Origin: Myxococcaceae bacterium JPH2 | Lineage (GTDB): Bacteria; Myxococcota; Myxococcia; Myxococcales; Myxococcaceae | DNA length: 64,000 nucleotides | Direction of reading: 5' to 3' | Assembly (NCBI GenBank): GCA_016458225.1 | Contig: JAEMGR010000014.1 | Coordinates: forward strand, 1-64,000 | In this document: positions 16,803 through 27,063 of the stretch, one piece after another | Numbering within the stretch: the stretch's first letter is position 1 | How the letters are laid out: the number at the start of each line of letters is the position of its first letter | The notes under the pieces: generated by a model | What the model was told of the DNA's origin: nothing | The model's input: the letters and a program-made list of their open reading frames with translations, nothing else | Database searches by the model: none | Made by a program: the position numbers and the translations under genes

Positions 16803-19800
16803 CTACTTGCCGCGCCCCAGCACCTTCTTGAGCTTGCCCCAGAAGTTGCCGGCGCGCTCCTTGAGGTCAGCGCCCCGGCGCGCCTCGGCGGCGGAGACCG
16901 CCTCCTTGCTGACCTGGAGCTGCTTCTGGAGTTCCTCGGGCGAGTAGCGCGTGGCGAGCGTCGCCTTCACTTCCTTGCGCGTGGAGTACTCGCGCGCCTC
17001 GACGTGGAGCACGCATTCCGAGTCGAGCTTGAGCGTCACCGCCACGCGCACGGAGCCCTTCGGCCCCCGAGGCAATCCCTCGATGCGCACGGTGCCCAGG
17101 TACTCGTTGGCGGAGATGTGATTGTCCTCGCCTTGGAACACGGACAGCTCGAGGAACTCCTCGTTGTCCTTGTTCGTGGTGATGGCGAAGGAGCGCTGCG
17201 AGGGCAGCGGGCTGTTGCGCTCGATGACGCGCTTGAACGCGCCGCCCGGCATCGCGAGGCCGATGGTCATGGGCAGCACGTCGATGAGCACCACGCTGCT
17301 CACCTTGTCCACCGAGCCCGAGTACAGCGCCGCGCCGAGGGCCACCGCCTCGTCCGCGTTGACGCTGGCCTGCGCGTTCTTGGAGAACAGCCCCTTGAGC
17401 TTGTCGCGGACGAGCGGCATGCGGCTCATGCCGCCCACCAGGATGATGTCGTCCACGTCCGCGGCCTTGAGCTTCGCGTCCAGCAGCACGTCCCGCACCA
17501 CGTCCACGGTGCGGTTGAGCAGCGGATCGCAGATCTTCTCCAGCTCCTGCCGCGTGAGGATGACGCGCAGGTCCCGAGGCCGCCCCGCGTCGTCCATCAT
17601 CAGCATGGGGATGTGGACCTCGAACGTGGTGCGCTCGGACAGCGCCATCTTCGCGCGCTCGGCCGCGTCGCTCACGCGCGACAGGGCGATGCCGTCGCCG
17701 CTGAAGGCGATGCCTTCCTTCTCCTGGAAGCGCTCCAGGAGGAAGTCGACGATGAGGTTGTCGAAGTCGATGCCCCCCAGGAAGATGTCGCCGCCGGTGC
17801 CGAGCACCTCGAAGACGTTCTTCTCGATGCGAAGAATCGTGGCGTCGAAGGTCCCGCCGCCCAGGTCGTAGACGAGGACCTTCTTGTTCAGCTCGCGGTT
17901 GAGGCCGTACGCGAGCGCCGCCGAGGTGGGCTCGTTGAGGATGCGCTCCACCTTGAGGCCGCACATCGCGCCGGACTTGCGCACCGCCTCGCGCTGCGGC
18001 TCCGAGTAGTACGCGGGGACCGTCACGACGGCGCGCTCGACCTTCTGGTTGAGGTGCGCCTCGGCCATCTCCTTGCACTCCTTCAGGATGATGGCCTGCA
18101 CCTCTTCCAGGGACAGCACGTTGTCGCCCATGCGCACCGCGGCGCGGCCGGCGGCGTCGGGGACGATTTCGTAGTGGAAGCGCTCACGCACCTGCTTCAC
18201 CACGGCGCTGTCGTAGGGACGGCCCACCAGGCGCTTCGCGCCGTAGATGGTCTGCGTGGGGCGCAGCACGAGCTGGTTCTTCGCGCGGTGGCTGACCAGC
18301 AGCTTGTTCTGCGCGTTGAGCGAGATGACCGAGGGGATGGTGTTGTAGCCCTCGCGCGAGCGCAGGACGATGGGGCGCCCGTTGGAGAGCAGCGCCACGC
18401 ACGAGTTCGTCGTGCCCAGGTCGATGCCGATGACGGGCCCCGTCCCCGTGAGCGCGGGCGGCGGAGGCAGGAAGACGGTGCGCGGCTGGCCCTGCTCATT
18501 GAAGACCGCGGGCGGCGGAGCGGGCGCGGGAGGCGGCGCCGCGGGCCGCAGCACGGTGGGCGTCGCGGGAGCCGCGGGCGCGGGCGGGGCCTGACGCACG
18601 GTGGGCGGCAACACCGGCGTGGGCGGCGCGGGAGGAGGCACCGCGGGCGTGGGCCGGGCCGCCGGCGCACTGGGAGGCGCCGAGCGGAAGAGGTCCAGCG
18701 GCGTCTCCTCCGCCACGTCGAAGTCGAACTCGATGCCCCCCCCTGCCGCGGGCGCGGGAGGAGGACGCATCGCCGCGGCGGGAGGCGGAGGTGGAGCGCG
18801 CGGCGCCGCTACGGGCGGAGGGGGCGGCGCTTCTTCCACCGCATCGGAGAAGTCGAGGTCGAAGTCGAGGCTGCTCGCGGCGGGCTTCGGCGGAGCGACA
18901 GGGGCAACAGCCGCGGCGACTCGCGGAGGCGGCGGCGCCTCTTCCATCGCGTCGGAGAAGTCGAGGTCGAACTCGAGCGCACCGCCCGCGGGCTTCGGCG
19001 GAGCCGCAGGAGCACCAGCCGCAGCAACTCTCGGAGGAGGCGGCGCTTCTTCCACGACGTCCGAGAAGTCGAGGTCGAAGTCGAGCCCACCCCCCGCGGG
19101 CTTCGGCGGAGCCGCAGGAGCAGGAACAGCCGCGGCGACTCGCGGCGGAGGCGGCGCCGCTTCCACGACGTCCGAGAAGTCGAGATCGAAGTCGAGCCCA
19201 CCGCCCGCGGGCTTCGGCGGAGCGGAGGAGACCTGGGACGCGGCGACTCTCGGAGGAGGCGGCGCTTCCTCCATCGCGTCCGACAGGTCCATGTCGAACT
19301 CGGCGGGCGCAGGCGAGGGACGCGTCCCCGCGGCAGGCGCGGAGGCATCGAGCGCCTCGGAGAGGTCCAGCTCGAACTCCATGCCACCCGAGCCGCGCGA
19401 CGAAGCGGGGCCGTCGTCCGACGTCTCCACCTCCAGCGTGACGCCCACCTCGATGGGCGGCTCGTCGCCGGGGGCGCCGGCGGACTCCACCTCGAACTCC
19501 ATCCCGGGCAGCGGCTCGTCCTCGGTGAGGACGCCCGTCACGGTGGGAGGCGGCGAGCCGGAGATCAGCTCGTCGAGCGGGATGTCCACGTCGTTGTCCG
19601 CGACGGGCGGAGGCAGCGAGAAGGAATCCTCCACCGGCGCGGCGGGGCCGTCCGCGGACTCCAGATCATCGAACAGCGAGGCGAGGCCCGCGCTCCCGGG
19701 CGTGACGGACACGGGCGTCGGCGGCACGGGGACGGGCGACACGCGGGCCACGGGAAGCACCACGGCACGGGCCGCCACAGGCGCGACCGCGGGGGCCACC

Positions 19801-20189
19801 GGCGCCACCACGGGCGCGATGGACGGCAGCGCGCTCGCGACCGGCGCGGACGTGGCCGGGCGAGTCTGGAGCATCAGGTCCACGAGCGCGCGGCTCGCGG
19901 TGTCCAGCTCCTCGAACTGGAGGCCCATGCCCGGCGGGCCCGCGGGATCATTCACCTCGCGCACCCACCGCACGGTGGCGGTGCCCTGGAGCACGCGCAC
20001 GCCGCCGGCGATCTGCACCTCAAAGCGCACCGGAGTGTTCACCGGCTGAGGCGTTCGAGACCGGATGAACATGCCCCCCGGACTCAGATTGGTGGCGAAC
20101 TCCTCGGCGAAGCTCCCCACGGACTCGTGCTTGAGCCTCACCAGCAGGCCGACCGCCTTGCGGTCCGTGGTGCGCCGACCTTGTTCCAT
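16803..20189 (-). CDS. PilZ-Hsp70 fusion with acidic proline-rich repeat linker
   Basis: A 1128-residue protein with three parts. Residues ~1-115 are a PilZ-type domain of the TIGR02266 kind (N-L-S-P-G-G-M-F-I near residue 30, then G-T-A-T-V-R-W-V and G-M-G-L-Q-F). Residues ~115-580 are Pro/Ala-rich and acidic with at least five near-identical repeats. From ~586 there is a full DnaK-type ATPase (I-G-I-D-L-G-T-T-N, V-Y-D-L-G-G-G-T-F-D, L-V-G-G-M-S-R-M-P) and a substrate-binding beta domain, with a short lid ending in a basic tail. The start at 20189 has no clear Shine-Dalgarno. It is divergent from a membrane protein gene. It probably couples a chaperone to a surface or c-di-GMP-related input, but that is inference. 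Confidence 0.88.
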   Translation of the reverse strand: MEQGRRTTDRKAVGLLVRLKHESVGSFAEEFATNLSPGGMFIRSRTPQPVNTPVRFEVQIAGGVRVLQGTATVRWVREVNDPAGPPGMGLQFEELDTASRALVDLMLQTRPATSAPVASALPSIAPVVAPVAPAVAPVAARAVVLPVARVSPVPVPPTPVSVTPGSAGLASLFDDLESADGPAAPVEDSFSLPPPVADNDVDIPLDELISGSPPPTVTGVLTEDEPLPGMEFEVESAGAPGDEPPIEVGVTLEVETSDDGPASSRGSGGMEFELDLSEALDASAPAAGTRPSPAPAEFDMDLSDAMEEAPPPPRVAASQVSSAPPKPAGGGLDFDLDFSDVVEAAPPPPRVAAAVPAPAAPPKPAGGGLDFDLDFSDVVEEAPPPPRVAAAGAPAAPPKPAGGALEFDLDFSDAMEEAPPPPRVAAAVAPVAPPKPAASSLDFDLDFSDAVEEAPPPPPVAAPRAPPPPPAAAMRPPPAPAAGGGIEFDFDVAEETPLDLFRSAPPSAPAARPTPAVPPPAPPTPVLPPTVRQAPPAPAAPATPTVLRPAAPPPAPAPPPAVFNEQGQPRTVFLPPPPALTGTGPVIGIDLGTTNSCVALLSNGRPIVLRSREGYNTIPSVISLNAQNKLLVSHRAKNQLVLRPTQTIYGAKRLVGRPYDSAVVKQVRERFHYEIVPDAAGRAAVRMGDNVLSLEEVQAIILKECKEMAEAHLNQKVERAVVTVPAYYSEPQREAVRKSGAMCGLKVERILNEPTSAALAYGLNRELNKKVLVYDLGGGTFDATILRIEKNVFEVLGTGGDIFLGGIDFDNLIVDFLLERFQEKEGIAFSGDGIALSRVSDAAERAKMALSERTTFEVHIPMLMMDDAGRPRDLRVILTRQELEKICDPLLNRTVDVVRDVLLDAKLKAADVDDIILVGGMSRMPLVRDKLKGLFSKNAQASVNADEAVALGAALYSGSVDKVSSVVLIDVLPMTIGLAMPGGAFKRVIERNSPLPSQRSFAITTNKDNEEFLELSVFQGEDNHISANEYLGTVRIEGLPRGPKGSVRVAVTLKLDSECVLHVEAREYSTRKEVKATLATRYSPEELQKQLQVSKEAVSAAEARRGADLKERAGNFWGKLKKVLGRGK
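18801..19301 (-). repeat. five ~36-residue repeats in the PilZ-Hsp70 linker
   Basis: Five tandem units of about 107-111 bp, each coding (D/E)-F-D-(L/M)-D-(F/L)-S-D-x-x-E-(E/A) followed by A-P-P-P-P-(R/P)-V-A-A and a P-P-K-P-A stretch. Degenerate acidic copies (E-F-E-L-D-L-S-E) flank them. DNA copies are highly similar. Confidence 0.9.
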
Positions 20190-20342
20190 GGGGCCCACTG
20201 TCGCGGCAGGCGGCGTCCGGCTCAAGTGGGATGTGAGCCCTGGGTCGGCTGACCGGTCACACCCGAGCAGCGGGTGCGCACCCACCCTACCTCCACCTTC
20301 CTGTACCATGCCCGGTCGCTCGCCCTTGGGCAGGAGGCCTCC

Positions 20343-21482
20343 ATGGATGCGGTTGCGCTCGGCATGTCCGCCCGACGACGCGTGGGGTGGCTGGTGAGTC
20401 CCGGACATGACCTGGTCTGCACGCTGGGAGGCGTGGCCGCGAGCCTCGCGCTCGTCGCGTTGCATGTCGGGGCCGGCGTGAGCAGCGTGCTCTTGTGGTG
20501 GCTGTGGGTGCTGGCGCTCGATGGCCCGCATGTGTTCGCCACGCTGTCCCGCACCTACTTGGATGCGCGCGAGTGGCGCACGCGCGGGCGGCTGCTGTGG
20601 GGCAGCCTGGGGTGGTTTCTCGCGGGGCCGTTGGCGTTCGCGCTGTCGGGCGTGGTGGGCAATCGGGGGCCCTTCGTGGTGTTCCTCTCACTGGCCGCGC
20701 TGTGGGCGTACTGGCACGTGGTGCGGCAGCACTACGGCATCCTCGCGCTGTACCAGCGCAAGGGCGGCGAGACGGACGCGCGCGAGCGGCGGTGGGACAG
20801 CGTCACGCTCTATGTCGGACTGCTCGCGCCCTTCGTGGCGTTCCTGCTGACACACGCCGGGGCGCGGCGGAGACTGGGGTTGGCGGGAACCCCCACCTGG
20901 GAGGTCGGGGTGGCGTGGGGTTGTTACGCGGCGGTGCTCGCCGTGGTGCTCGCGCAGGCAGCCTGGCAGGTCTGGCGTTGGCGGACGGGGCGCGGCGTCC
21001 ATGGCCCCAAGGTGTTGATGCTGGCGGCGGCGCTCGGGCTCACGGCGGTGGTGTTCTGGCCGTCCGTGTCTGCCCAGATGGATTTCGTGATGTTCGCGGT
21101 CGCTGTCACTGCATTCCACAACGTGCAGTATCACGGCATTGTCTGGTTCTATCACCGCAATCGCTATCACGCGCCCGGCGTGGCGCCCGCGACGTATGGG
21201 TTGGCGCCGCGCGTGAGCCAGCGATTCGTCCTCTACGCGGCCTGTGGCGTGGCGTTCACGCTGGTGTATCGCGGACTCGGCTGTGGGCTCGGCGTACACC
21301 CAGGCTGCGGGGGATTCGATGCACACCTTCCGTTGGTGGCAGGGCTGACCCTGCGTGACTTCATGGAGGGCGCCATCTGGGGCGTGGCGCTGCATCACTA
21401 TTACCTGGACCAACGCATCTGGCGGGTGCGCCGGGATGAGGGGCTGAGCCGCGATTTGAAACTGGGCACTGAAACAGCGTGA
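20343..21482 (+). CDS. polytopic membrane protein with conserved His clusters
   Basis: A 379-residue integral membrane protein with about eight hydrophobic segments. Histidine-rich stretches lie at the ends of membrane segments: W-H-V-V-R-Q-H-Y-G near residue 125, H-N-V-Q-Y-H-G-I-V-W-F-Y-H-R-N-R-Y-H near 260, and H-H-Y-Y-L-D-Q-R-I-W near the C terminus. These look like metal ligands, as in membrane di-iron enzymes, but the family is not one I can name. The ATG at 20343 follows a CAGGAGG Shine-Dalgarno. It is divergent from the PilZ-Hsp70 gene and followed by a TPR protein gene 76 bp downstream. Confidence 0.75.
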   Translation: MDAVALGMSARRRVGWLVSPGHDLVCTLGGVAASLALVALHVGAGVSSVLLWWLWVLALDGPHVFATLSRTYLDAREWRTRGRLLWGSLGWFLAGPLAFALSGVVGNRGPFVVFLSLAALWAYWHVVRQHYGILALYQRKGGETDARERRWDSVTLYVGLLAPFVAFLLTHAGARRRLGLAGTPTWEVGVAWGCYAAVLAVVLAQAAWQVWRWRTGRGVHGPKVLMLAAALGLTAVVFWPSVSAQMDFVMFAVAVTAFHNVQYHGIVWFYHRNRYHAPGVAPATYGLAPRVSQRFVLYAACGVAFTLVYRGLGCGLGVHPGCGGFDAHLPLVAGLTLRDFMEGAIWGVALHHYYLDQRIWRVRRDEGLSRDLKLGTETA

Positions 21483-21558
21483 GGCCACGCGCGAAGGCGG
21501 GGGCTCGGTATGCTCGGGCGTCGCGGGAGTCCGCTCGGGCGAAGTGCAAGGGGAGTCC

Positions 21559-22713
21559 ATGGCTGTGGAAGACATGAAGGGCGTTCGGGGGGATACGGCG
21601 CGACCGGATGAAGTGGCCCAGGCCCTCGTCGATCGCGCCAACGAGCTGGGCGAGCAGGAGCGGTTCGAAGAGGCCCTGCCCTTCTATGACGAGGTGCTGC
21701 AGTGGTTCAGCGGAGCGGGCGGCCCCGTCGTGCGCTTCCACGTGGCGCGCGCGCACCTGAGCAAGTCCATGACGCTGGTGCAGCTCAACCGCTCACAAGA
21801 AGCGGTGGACGCGTGTGACGCCACCATCCAGTGGTTCGGCGGTGACGCGGGGCCGCTCCAGTCGTGGGTGGCGCAGACGCTGCTCTACAAGGCGGTGGCG
21901 CTGGTGCAGTTGGAGCGCCATGAGGAAGCGGCGGCGCTCTACGAGGACGTGTCGCGACGCCTGGACGGCACGGTGGAGCCGGAGCTGCGCGTGCTGGTGG
22001 CCGAGGCCCTGCTGCGGCGGGCCATCCTCCTCCGTCAGTTGGAGAAGGCCGAGGAGGCGCTGTCCGCGCACGACGAACTGGTGCACCGCTTCGGGGACGC
22101 GGAGGAGGAGGAGCTGCGCGAGCTGGTGGCCCGCGCGCTCGTGTTCAAGGCGTCCTTTCTGGGCAAGCTGAACCGGCGCGAGGAGGAGCTGGCCACGTTC
22201 GGCGAGGTGGGTCAGAGGTTCGGCTCCGCGCCGGAGCCCTCGCTGCGCATGGAGGCGGCGCGGGCGCTCATCTGCCGCGCTGAAATCCTGTTGCAGTTGC
22301 AGCGCGTGGACGAAGGGCTGGCGGGCTTCGACGAGGTCGTGGCGCGCTTCGGTGACGCCTCGGACATGCCCTTGCGCGAGCGGGTGACGAACGCCCTCAA
22401 CACGGTGGGCTTCAAGCTGTTGTGCGAGGCCAAGCGCCTGTGGCCGGAGGACCGCGAGCGGGCCCTGGCGCTCTTGGAGAAGGCGCGCACGCGCATCGCC
22501 ACCGCGCTCGAGCGGCGGCCGGGCTACCCCCTGGCGCTGGGGAACGCGGGCTACATCGCCTTCCTCCAGGGGCGGCGCGAGGAGGCCCGCACGCTCCTCC
22601 TGGAAGCGCTGCGCAGCGGCGGCGAGAAGACGCGCGAGACGGGGCTCAAGGACTCCACCATCCACTCCGTCCCCGAGGACGAGGAGTTCCGCGCGCTCGT
22701 GCGCGGCCTGTGA
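21559..22713 (+). CDS. tetratricopeptide-repeat protein
   Basis: A 384-residue soluble protein made of helical repeats with a period near 49 residues, longer than the canonical 34. The unit has A-L-x-x-K-A-x-x-L-x-Q-L-x-R-x-E-E-A-L followed by a (Y/F)-x-E-(V/L)-x-x-R-F-G segment; about five copies are visible from residue 20 to 270. A C-terminal helical cap follows (G-Y-P-L-A-L-G-N-A-G-Y-I). There is no signal peptide or catalytic motif, so it is presumably a protein-interaction scaffold. ATG at 21559 follows AAGGGGA; a GTG 15 bp upstream is an alternative. Its partner is unknown. Confidence 0.85.
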   Translation: MAVEDMKGVRGDTARPDEVAQALVDRANELGEQERFEEALPFYDEVLQWFSGAGGPVVRFHVARAHLSKSMTLVQLNRSQEAVDACDATIQWFGGDAGPLQSWVAQTLLYKAVALVQLERHEEAAALYEDVSRRLDGTVEPELRVLVAEALLRRAILLRQLEKAEEALSAHDELVHRFGDAEEEELRELVARALVFKASFLGKLNRREEELATFGEVGQRFGSAPEPSLRMEAARALICRAEILLQLQRVDEGLAGFDEVVARFGDASDMPLRERVTNALNTVGFKLLCEAKRLWPEDRERALALLEKARTRIATALERRPGYPLALGNAGYIAFLQGRREEARTLLLEALRSGGEKTRETGLKDSTIHSVPEDEEFRALVRGL

Positions 22714-22820
22714 CGGCCCGCCCGCGTGTCCGCCAACCCGCATTGGCTTCGCCCCCCGGTTCGCCCAGGAGCGGGTGACGCGCGCGGCTCGCCGAGGGGC
22801 CAGCCGACCAGCATGGTGCT

Positions 22821-22860
22821 CCCCCACCCACGGGTGTGCGCCACCGGAATAGGGGTGGGG
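22821..22860. terminator. hairpin in the TPR-MoxR intergenic gap
   Basis: CCCCACCC pairs with GGGGTGGGG (one-base slip) around a roughly 22-nt loop that holds a smaller GGTG/CACC pairing. It lies 108 nt after the TPR gene stop and 88 nt before the MoxR start, and could be a terminator or a leader structure. Confidence 0.35.
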
Positions 22861-22947
22861 CCCAACGGTTGCCAGCACACGCCCGGGCCCCCCCGGCGGT
22901 GGAAACCCTTGGTCCCCGTGGCGTACGCCGGATAAGAGAACCCCTCC

Positions 22948-23976
<1,029 letters not shown>

Positions 23977-23988
23977 CGCGCCCGCCCC

Positions 23989-24870
23989 ATGTCGCTGCTC
24001 GACGCCCAGACGCTGTCCCGGTTGCAGGGGGTGAAGCTGCGCGCCCGCGCGGTGATGGAGGGCGTGCTGTCCGGCCTCCACAAGAGCCCGCACCAGGGCC
24101 AGAGCGTGGAGTTCGCCGAGCACAAGGAATACGCGCCAGGCGACGAGCTGCGCCACCTCGACTGGAAGGCGTACGGCAAGTTCGACAAGTACTACGTCAA
24201 GCGCTTCGAGCACGAGACGAACCTGCGCGCGGTGATGGTGGTGGATGCGTCCGCGTCCATGGGCTACCGCAGCGGGGCGATGTCCAAGCTGGAGGTGGCC
24301 ACCACGCTGGCTGGCGCGCTGAGCTATCTGCTCGTGCGGCAGCAGGACGCGGCCGGGCTCGCGCTGATGGTGGGCGGTGCCTTCCGAGACGTGCCGCCGC
24401 GCGCGTCCGCGGGACACCTCAACGTGCTGCTGGACGCGCTGGAGCACGCGAGCGCCGAGGGCCCCACGGACCTGGGCAGCGCGGCGGATCACCTGGCGGA
24501 AGTGCTCCCGCGCCGGTCCACCGTCATCGTGCTGTCGGACCTGCTGGATGAGCGGCAGGAGGCCCTGAAGCGCGTGCTCGCGCTGCGCCAGCGCAAGAAC
24601 GACGTGGCGGTGTTCCACCTGGTGGATCCCGCGGAGCTGACGTTCCCCTTCGATGACCCCACCCTCTTCCTGGACATGGAAGGCGAGGGGCGCATCGAGG
24701 TGAACCCGCGCGAAATCAAGCAGAGCTACCTGGAGGAGTTCGGCGCGTTCCTCGCGGACGTGAAGGCCCGCTGCGCCGAGGCCGACGTGGACTACGAGCT
24801 GGTGCGCACCGACGAGCGGCTGGACGACGTGCTGCTGCGCTTCCTCTCGCGACGCGGGAGGCGCCGGTGA
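23989..24870 (+). CDS. DUF58-domain protein
   Basis: A 293-residue protein of the DUF58 family. The signature D-E-L-R-H-L-D-W-K-A-Y-G is near residue 50 and the VWA-like MIDAS motif D-A-S-A-S-M near residue 85. A hydrophobic patch follows, but I see no clear membrane segment. DUF58 proteins are typical partners of MoxR ATPases. It overlaps the VWA gene by 4 bp (GTGA), so it is translationally coupled. The exact role is not established; membership of the MoxR-type complex is from family context. Confidence 0.92.
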   Translation: MSLLDAQTLSRLQGVKLRARAVMEGVLSGLHKSPHQGQSVEFAEHKEYAPGDELRHLDWKAYGKFDKYYVKRFEHETNLRAVMVVDASASMGYRSGAMSKLEVATTLAGALSYLLVRQQDAAGLALMVGGAFRDVPPRASAGHLNVLLDALEHASAEGPTDLGSAADHLAEVLPRRSTVIVLSDLLDERQEALKRVLALRQRKNDVAVFHLVDPAELTFPFDDPTLFLDMEGEGRIEVNPREIKQSYLEEFGAFLADVKARCAEADVDYELVRTDERLDDVLLRFLSRRGRRR

Positions 24871-26966
24871 CGTTCGGCAACCCGTGGTTCCTGCTCGGCG
24901 CGCTGGGCGCGTTCATCCCGCTGCTGGTCCACCTGTTCGACCGCCGCCGTCCCCGGCCGCATCCCTTCGGACCGATGGCCTTCGTGCTGCGCAGCCAGAA
25001 GCGCACCGCCAGCCGACTGAAGCTCAAGCGCCTGCTCCTGTACGCGCTGCGCACGCTCATCCTGTTGGCGATTCCCCTCGCGCTGGCGAAGCCGGAGTGG
25101 CGCAACGACGCGCAGGCCGCCACGGTGACGCATGGCCCGGCGGCCACCGCCATCATCCTGGACGCCTCGCTGTCCATGCGCTGGTCCGACGGCACCCCGC
25201 TCTTCGAGCAGGCCCGCGACGAGGCCCGCGACGCGCTGAAGGACCTGCTGCCCGAGGAGCCCGCCACGGTGCTCGTGTGCACGGACACGCCGGCGCCTCC
25301 GCCGACGCCGGGGTTCGACCGGGCTCGGCTGCGCGCGCTGGTGGACGAGGCTCGGCCCACCTACGCCGGAGCGGACCTGTCGCGGTGCTTGGAGCTGGCG
25401 GCTCGGACGCTGGAGGAGAGCCCGCTGGCGGGCAAGCGGCTCGTGGTCGTCTCGGACATGACGGCCACCGCCTTCCGTCTGGAGTCTCCGCCGCCCACGG
25501 TGAAGGGCCCCACGGGCACGCCCGTGAAGCCCGAGGTGGTGCTGCGCGACGTGGCCCGCTCACGCGAGTCGCTCGACAACCACGCGCTGGTGGACCTGAA
25601 GGTGGAGCCCGCGCTGCAAGCCGGCCCTCGCGCGTTCCAGTTCACCTTCACGGTGCGGAACTTCGGCGCGAAGCCAGTGAAGGACCTGGAGGCGCTCGTG
25701 CGCGTGGGCGAGACGACGCTCGCCAAGGGCTTCGTGGACGTGCCCGCGGGCGGCACCACGCAGAAGGCGCTGACGGTGCGCTTCCCCCAGGGCGGCACGG
25801 TGGCGGGCACGGTGACGCTGGCTCCGGACGCGCTCGGCGAGGATGACCGGCGCGCCTTCGTCCTGCCCGTGCCGCGCGCGCTCAAGGCCCTGGTCGTCAA
25901 CGGCGCGCCCCACGCCACGCGCTACCGGGACGAGGCCTTCTTCGTGGACGCGGCCCTCACCTCGCCGGGCTCGCCCGTGGAGGCGGTGGTGCGCGACGCG
26001 GAGGTGGGGCTGCGCGAGGACTTCTCCGCCTATGACCTGGTGCTGCTGCTCAACGTGGCGGCGCCCACGGAGGACGAGGCGCAGAAGCTGACCGCGTTCG
26101 TCCAGGCGGGCGGCGGCCTCTTCATCAGCATGGGCGACCGGGTGGATCCGGAGGCCTACAATCAACGCTTGGGCACGCTGCTGCCCCGCGCGCTGCGGCT
26201 CGTGCGCACCAGCGCCGAGCGCGAGTCCCCCGACGCGGACACCAAGGCGACGCGGCTGGCGCAGGTGAAGCAGGAGCATCCCCTCTTCGCGCCCTTCACG
26301 GGCTCGGCGGAGGAGGGGCTCGTGGGCGCGCGCTTCTACCGGTACATGCTGCTGGAGGCGGACAACCCGGCGGCGGCGGGTGGCAGCCAGGTGCTGGCCA
26401 CCTACGAGGACGGCGCCCCGGCCGTGGCGGTGGCGCGCAAGGGCAAGGGGCGCGTGGCGCTGTTCACCAGCACGGTGGATCGCGACTGGAGCGACTTCTC
26501 CATCCGCACCAGCTTCCTGCCGCTGATGCAGCGCTTCGCCGCGTACCTCACGGGCTCGCTGGATGAGCACGAGGCCGTGCACGCGCGCGTGGGAGAGAGC
26601 GTGACGCTGCGCCCCGACGGCGCGCAGAAGCTCACCGCGGTGCGCGCGCCGGACGGGAGCGAGCTGCCCTTGAAGGCGCAGCCGGACAGCTCGTTCGTCG
26701 CGGGGCCCGTGCGCGAGCCGGGCGTGTATCGGGTGCTCGGCGCGGAGGGCAAGCCGGTGCCCGCGCTGGACTTCGCGGCCACGCTGGACCCCGCCGAGAG
26801 CGACCTCACGCGCGTGCCCGCCGAGACGCTCACCGCGTACTTCGGAGAGGACACCGTGAAGGCCTCCACCGGGGACACCAACAAGCCCGCGGTGCCGCTG
26901 TGGACGTGGCTCATCCTCACCGCGTGCCTCGCCTTCTTCCTGGAGGGCACCCTGCTGCGCAAGTAG
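24867..26966 (+). CDS. BatA-N-terminal / VWA-domain membrane protein
   Basis: A 699-residue protein. The N terminus (about 1-75) is the BatA-type domain: F-G-N-P-W-F-L-L-G, a membrane segment, and P-L-L-V-H-L-F-D-R-R-R-P, then a second membrane segment near residues 50-75. A VWA domain with D-A-S-L-S-M MIDAS lies near residue 100. A long extracytoplasmic beta-rich part follows, with a glutamine-amidotransferase-like middle (residues ~330-540), and a last membrane helix lies at residues ~675-695. It completes the MoxR-DUF58-VWA operon and may be the membrane anchor of the complex. Confidence 0.9.
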   Translation: MTFGNPWFLLGALGAFIPLLVHLFDRRRPRPHPFGPMAFVLRSQKRTASRLKLKRLLLYALRTLILLAIPLALAKPEWRNDAQAATVTHGPAATAIILDASLSMRWSDGTPLFEQARDEARDALKDLLPEEPATVLVCTDTPAPPPTPGFDRARLRALVDEARPTYAGADLSRCLELAARTLEESPLAGKRLVVVSDMTATAFRLESPPPTVKGPTGTPVKPEVVLRDVARSRESLDNHALVDLKVEPALQAGPRAFQFTFTVRNFGAKPVKDLEALVRVGETTLAKGFVDVPAGGTTQKALTVRFPQGGTVAGTVTLAPDALGEDDRRAFVLPVPRALKALVVNGAPHATRYRDEAFFVDAALTSPGSPVEAVVRDAEVGLREDFSAYDLVLLLNVAAPTEDEAQKLTAFVQAGGGLFISMGDRVDPEAYNQRLGTLLPRALRLVRTSAERESPDADTKATRLAQVKQEHPLFAPFTGSAEEGLVGARFYRYMLLEADNPAAAGGSQVLATYEDGAPAVAVARKGKGRVALFTSTVDRDWSDFSIRTSFLPLMQRFAAYLTGSLDEHEAVHARVGESVTLRPDGAQKLTAVRAPDGSELPLKAQPDSSFVAGPVREPGVYRVLGAEGKPVPALDFAATLDPAESDLTRVPAETLTAYFGEDTVKASTGDTNKPAVPLWTWLILTACLAFFLEGTLLRK

Positions 26967-27063
26967 GCGCGCGCCCGGGGCCCTGACAAGCAGCCGACGT
27001 CCGCGGCCTCACCGCGCGCGTGGAGTCCCCCACCGAGGGCGCGGTCTGCCAGACTGCGGCGCC

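Noticed and set aside
18801-19301. A CRISPR-like array in the ~110-bp repeats
   Set aside because: The repeats are in frame, code a conserved peptide, and have no unique spacers.
17004-20252. A plus-strand open frame of 1082 codons antisense to the PilZ-Hsp70 gene
   Set aside because: It is His/Arg/Val-rich, mirrors the coding frame of a protein with clear Hsp70 motifs on the minus strand, and shows no domain, signal peptide or Shine-Dalgarno; long antisense frames are expected at this GC.
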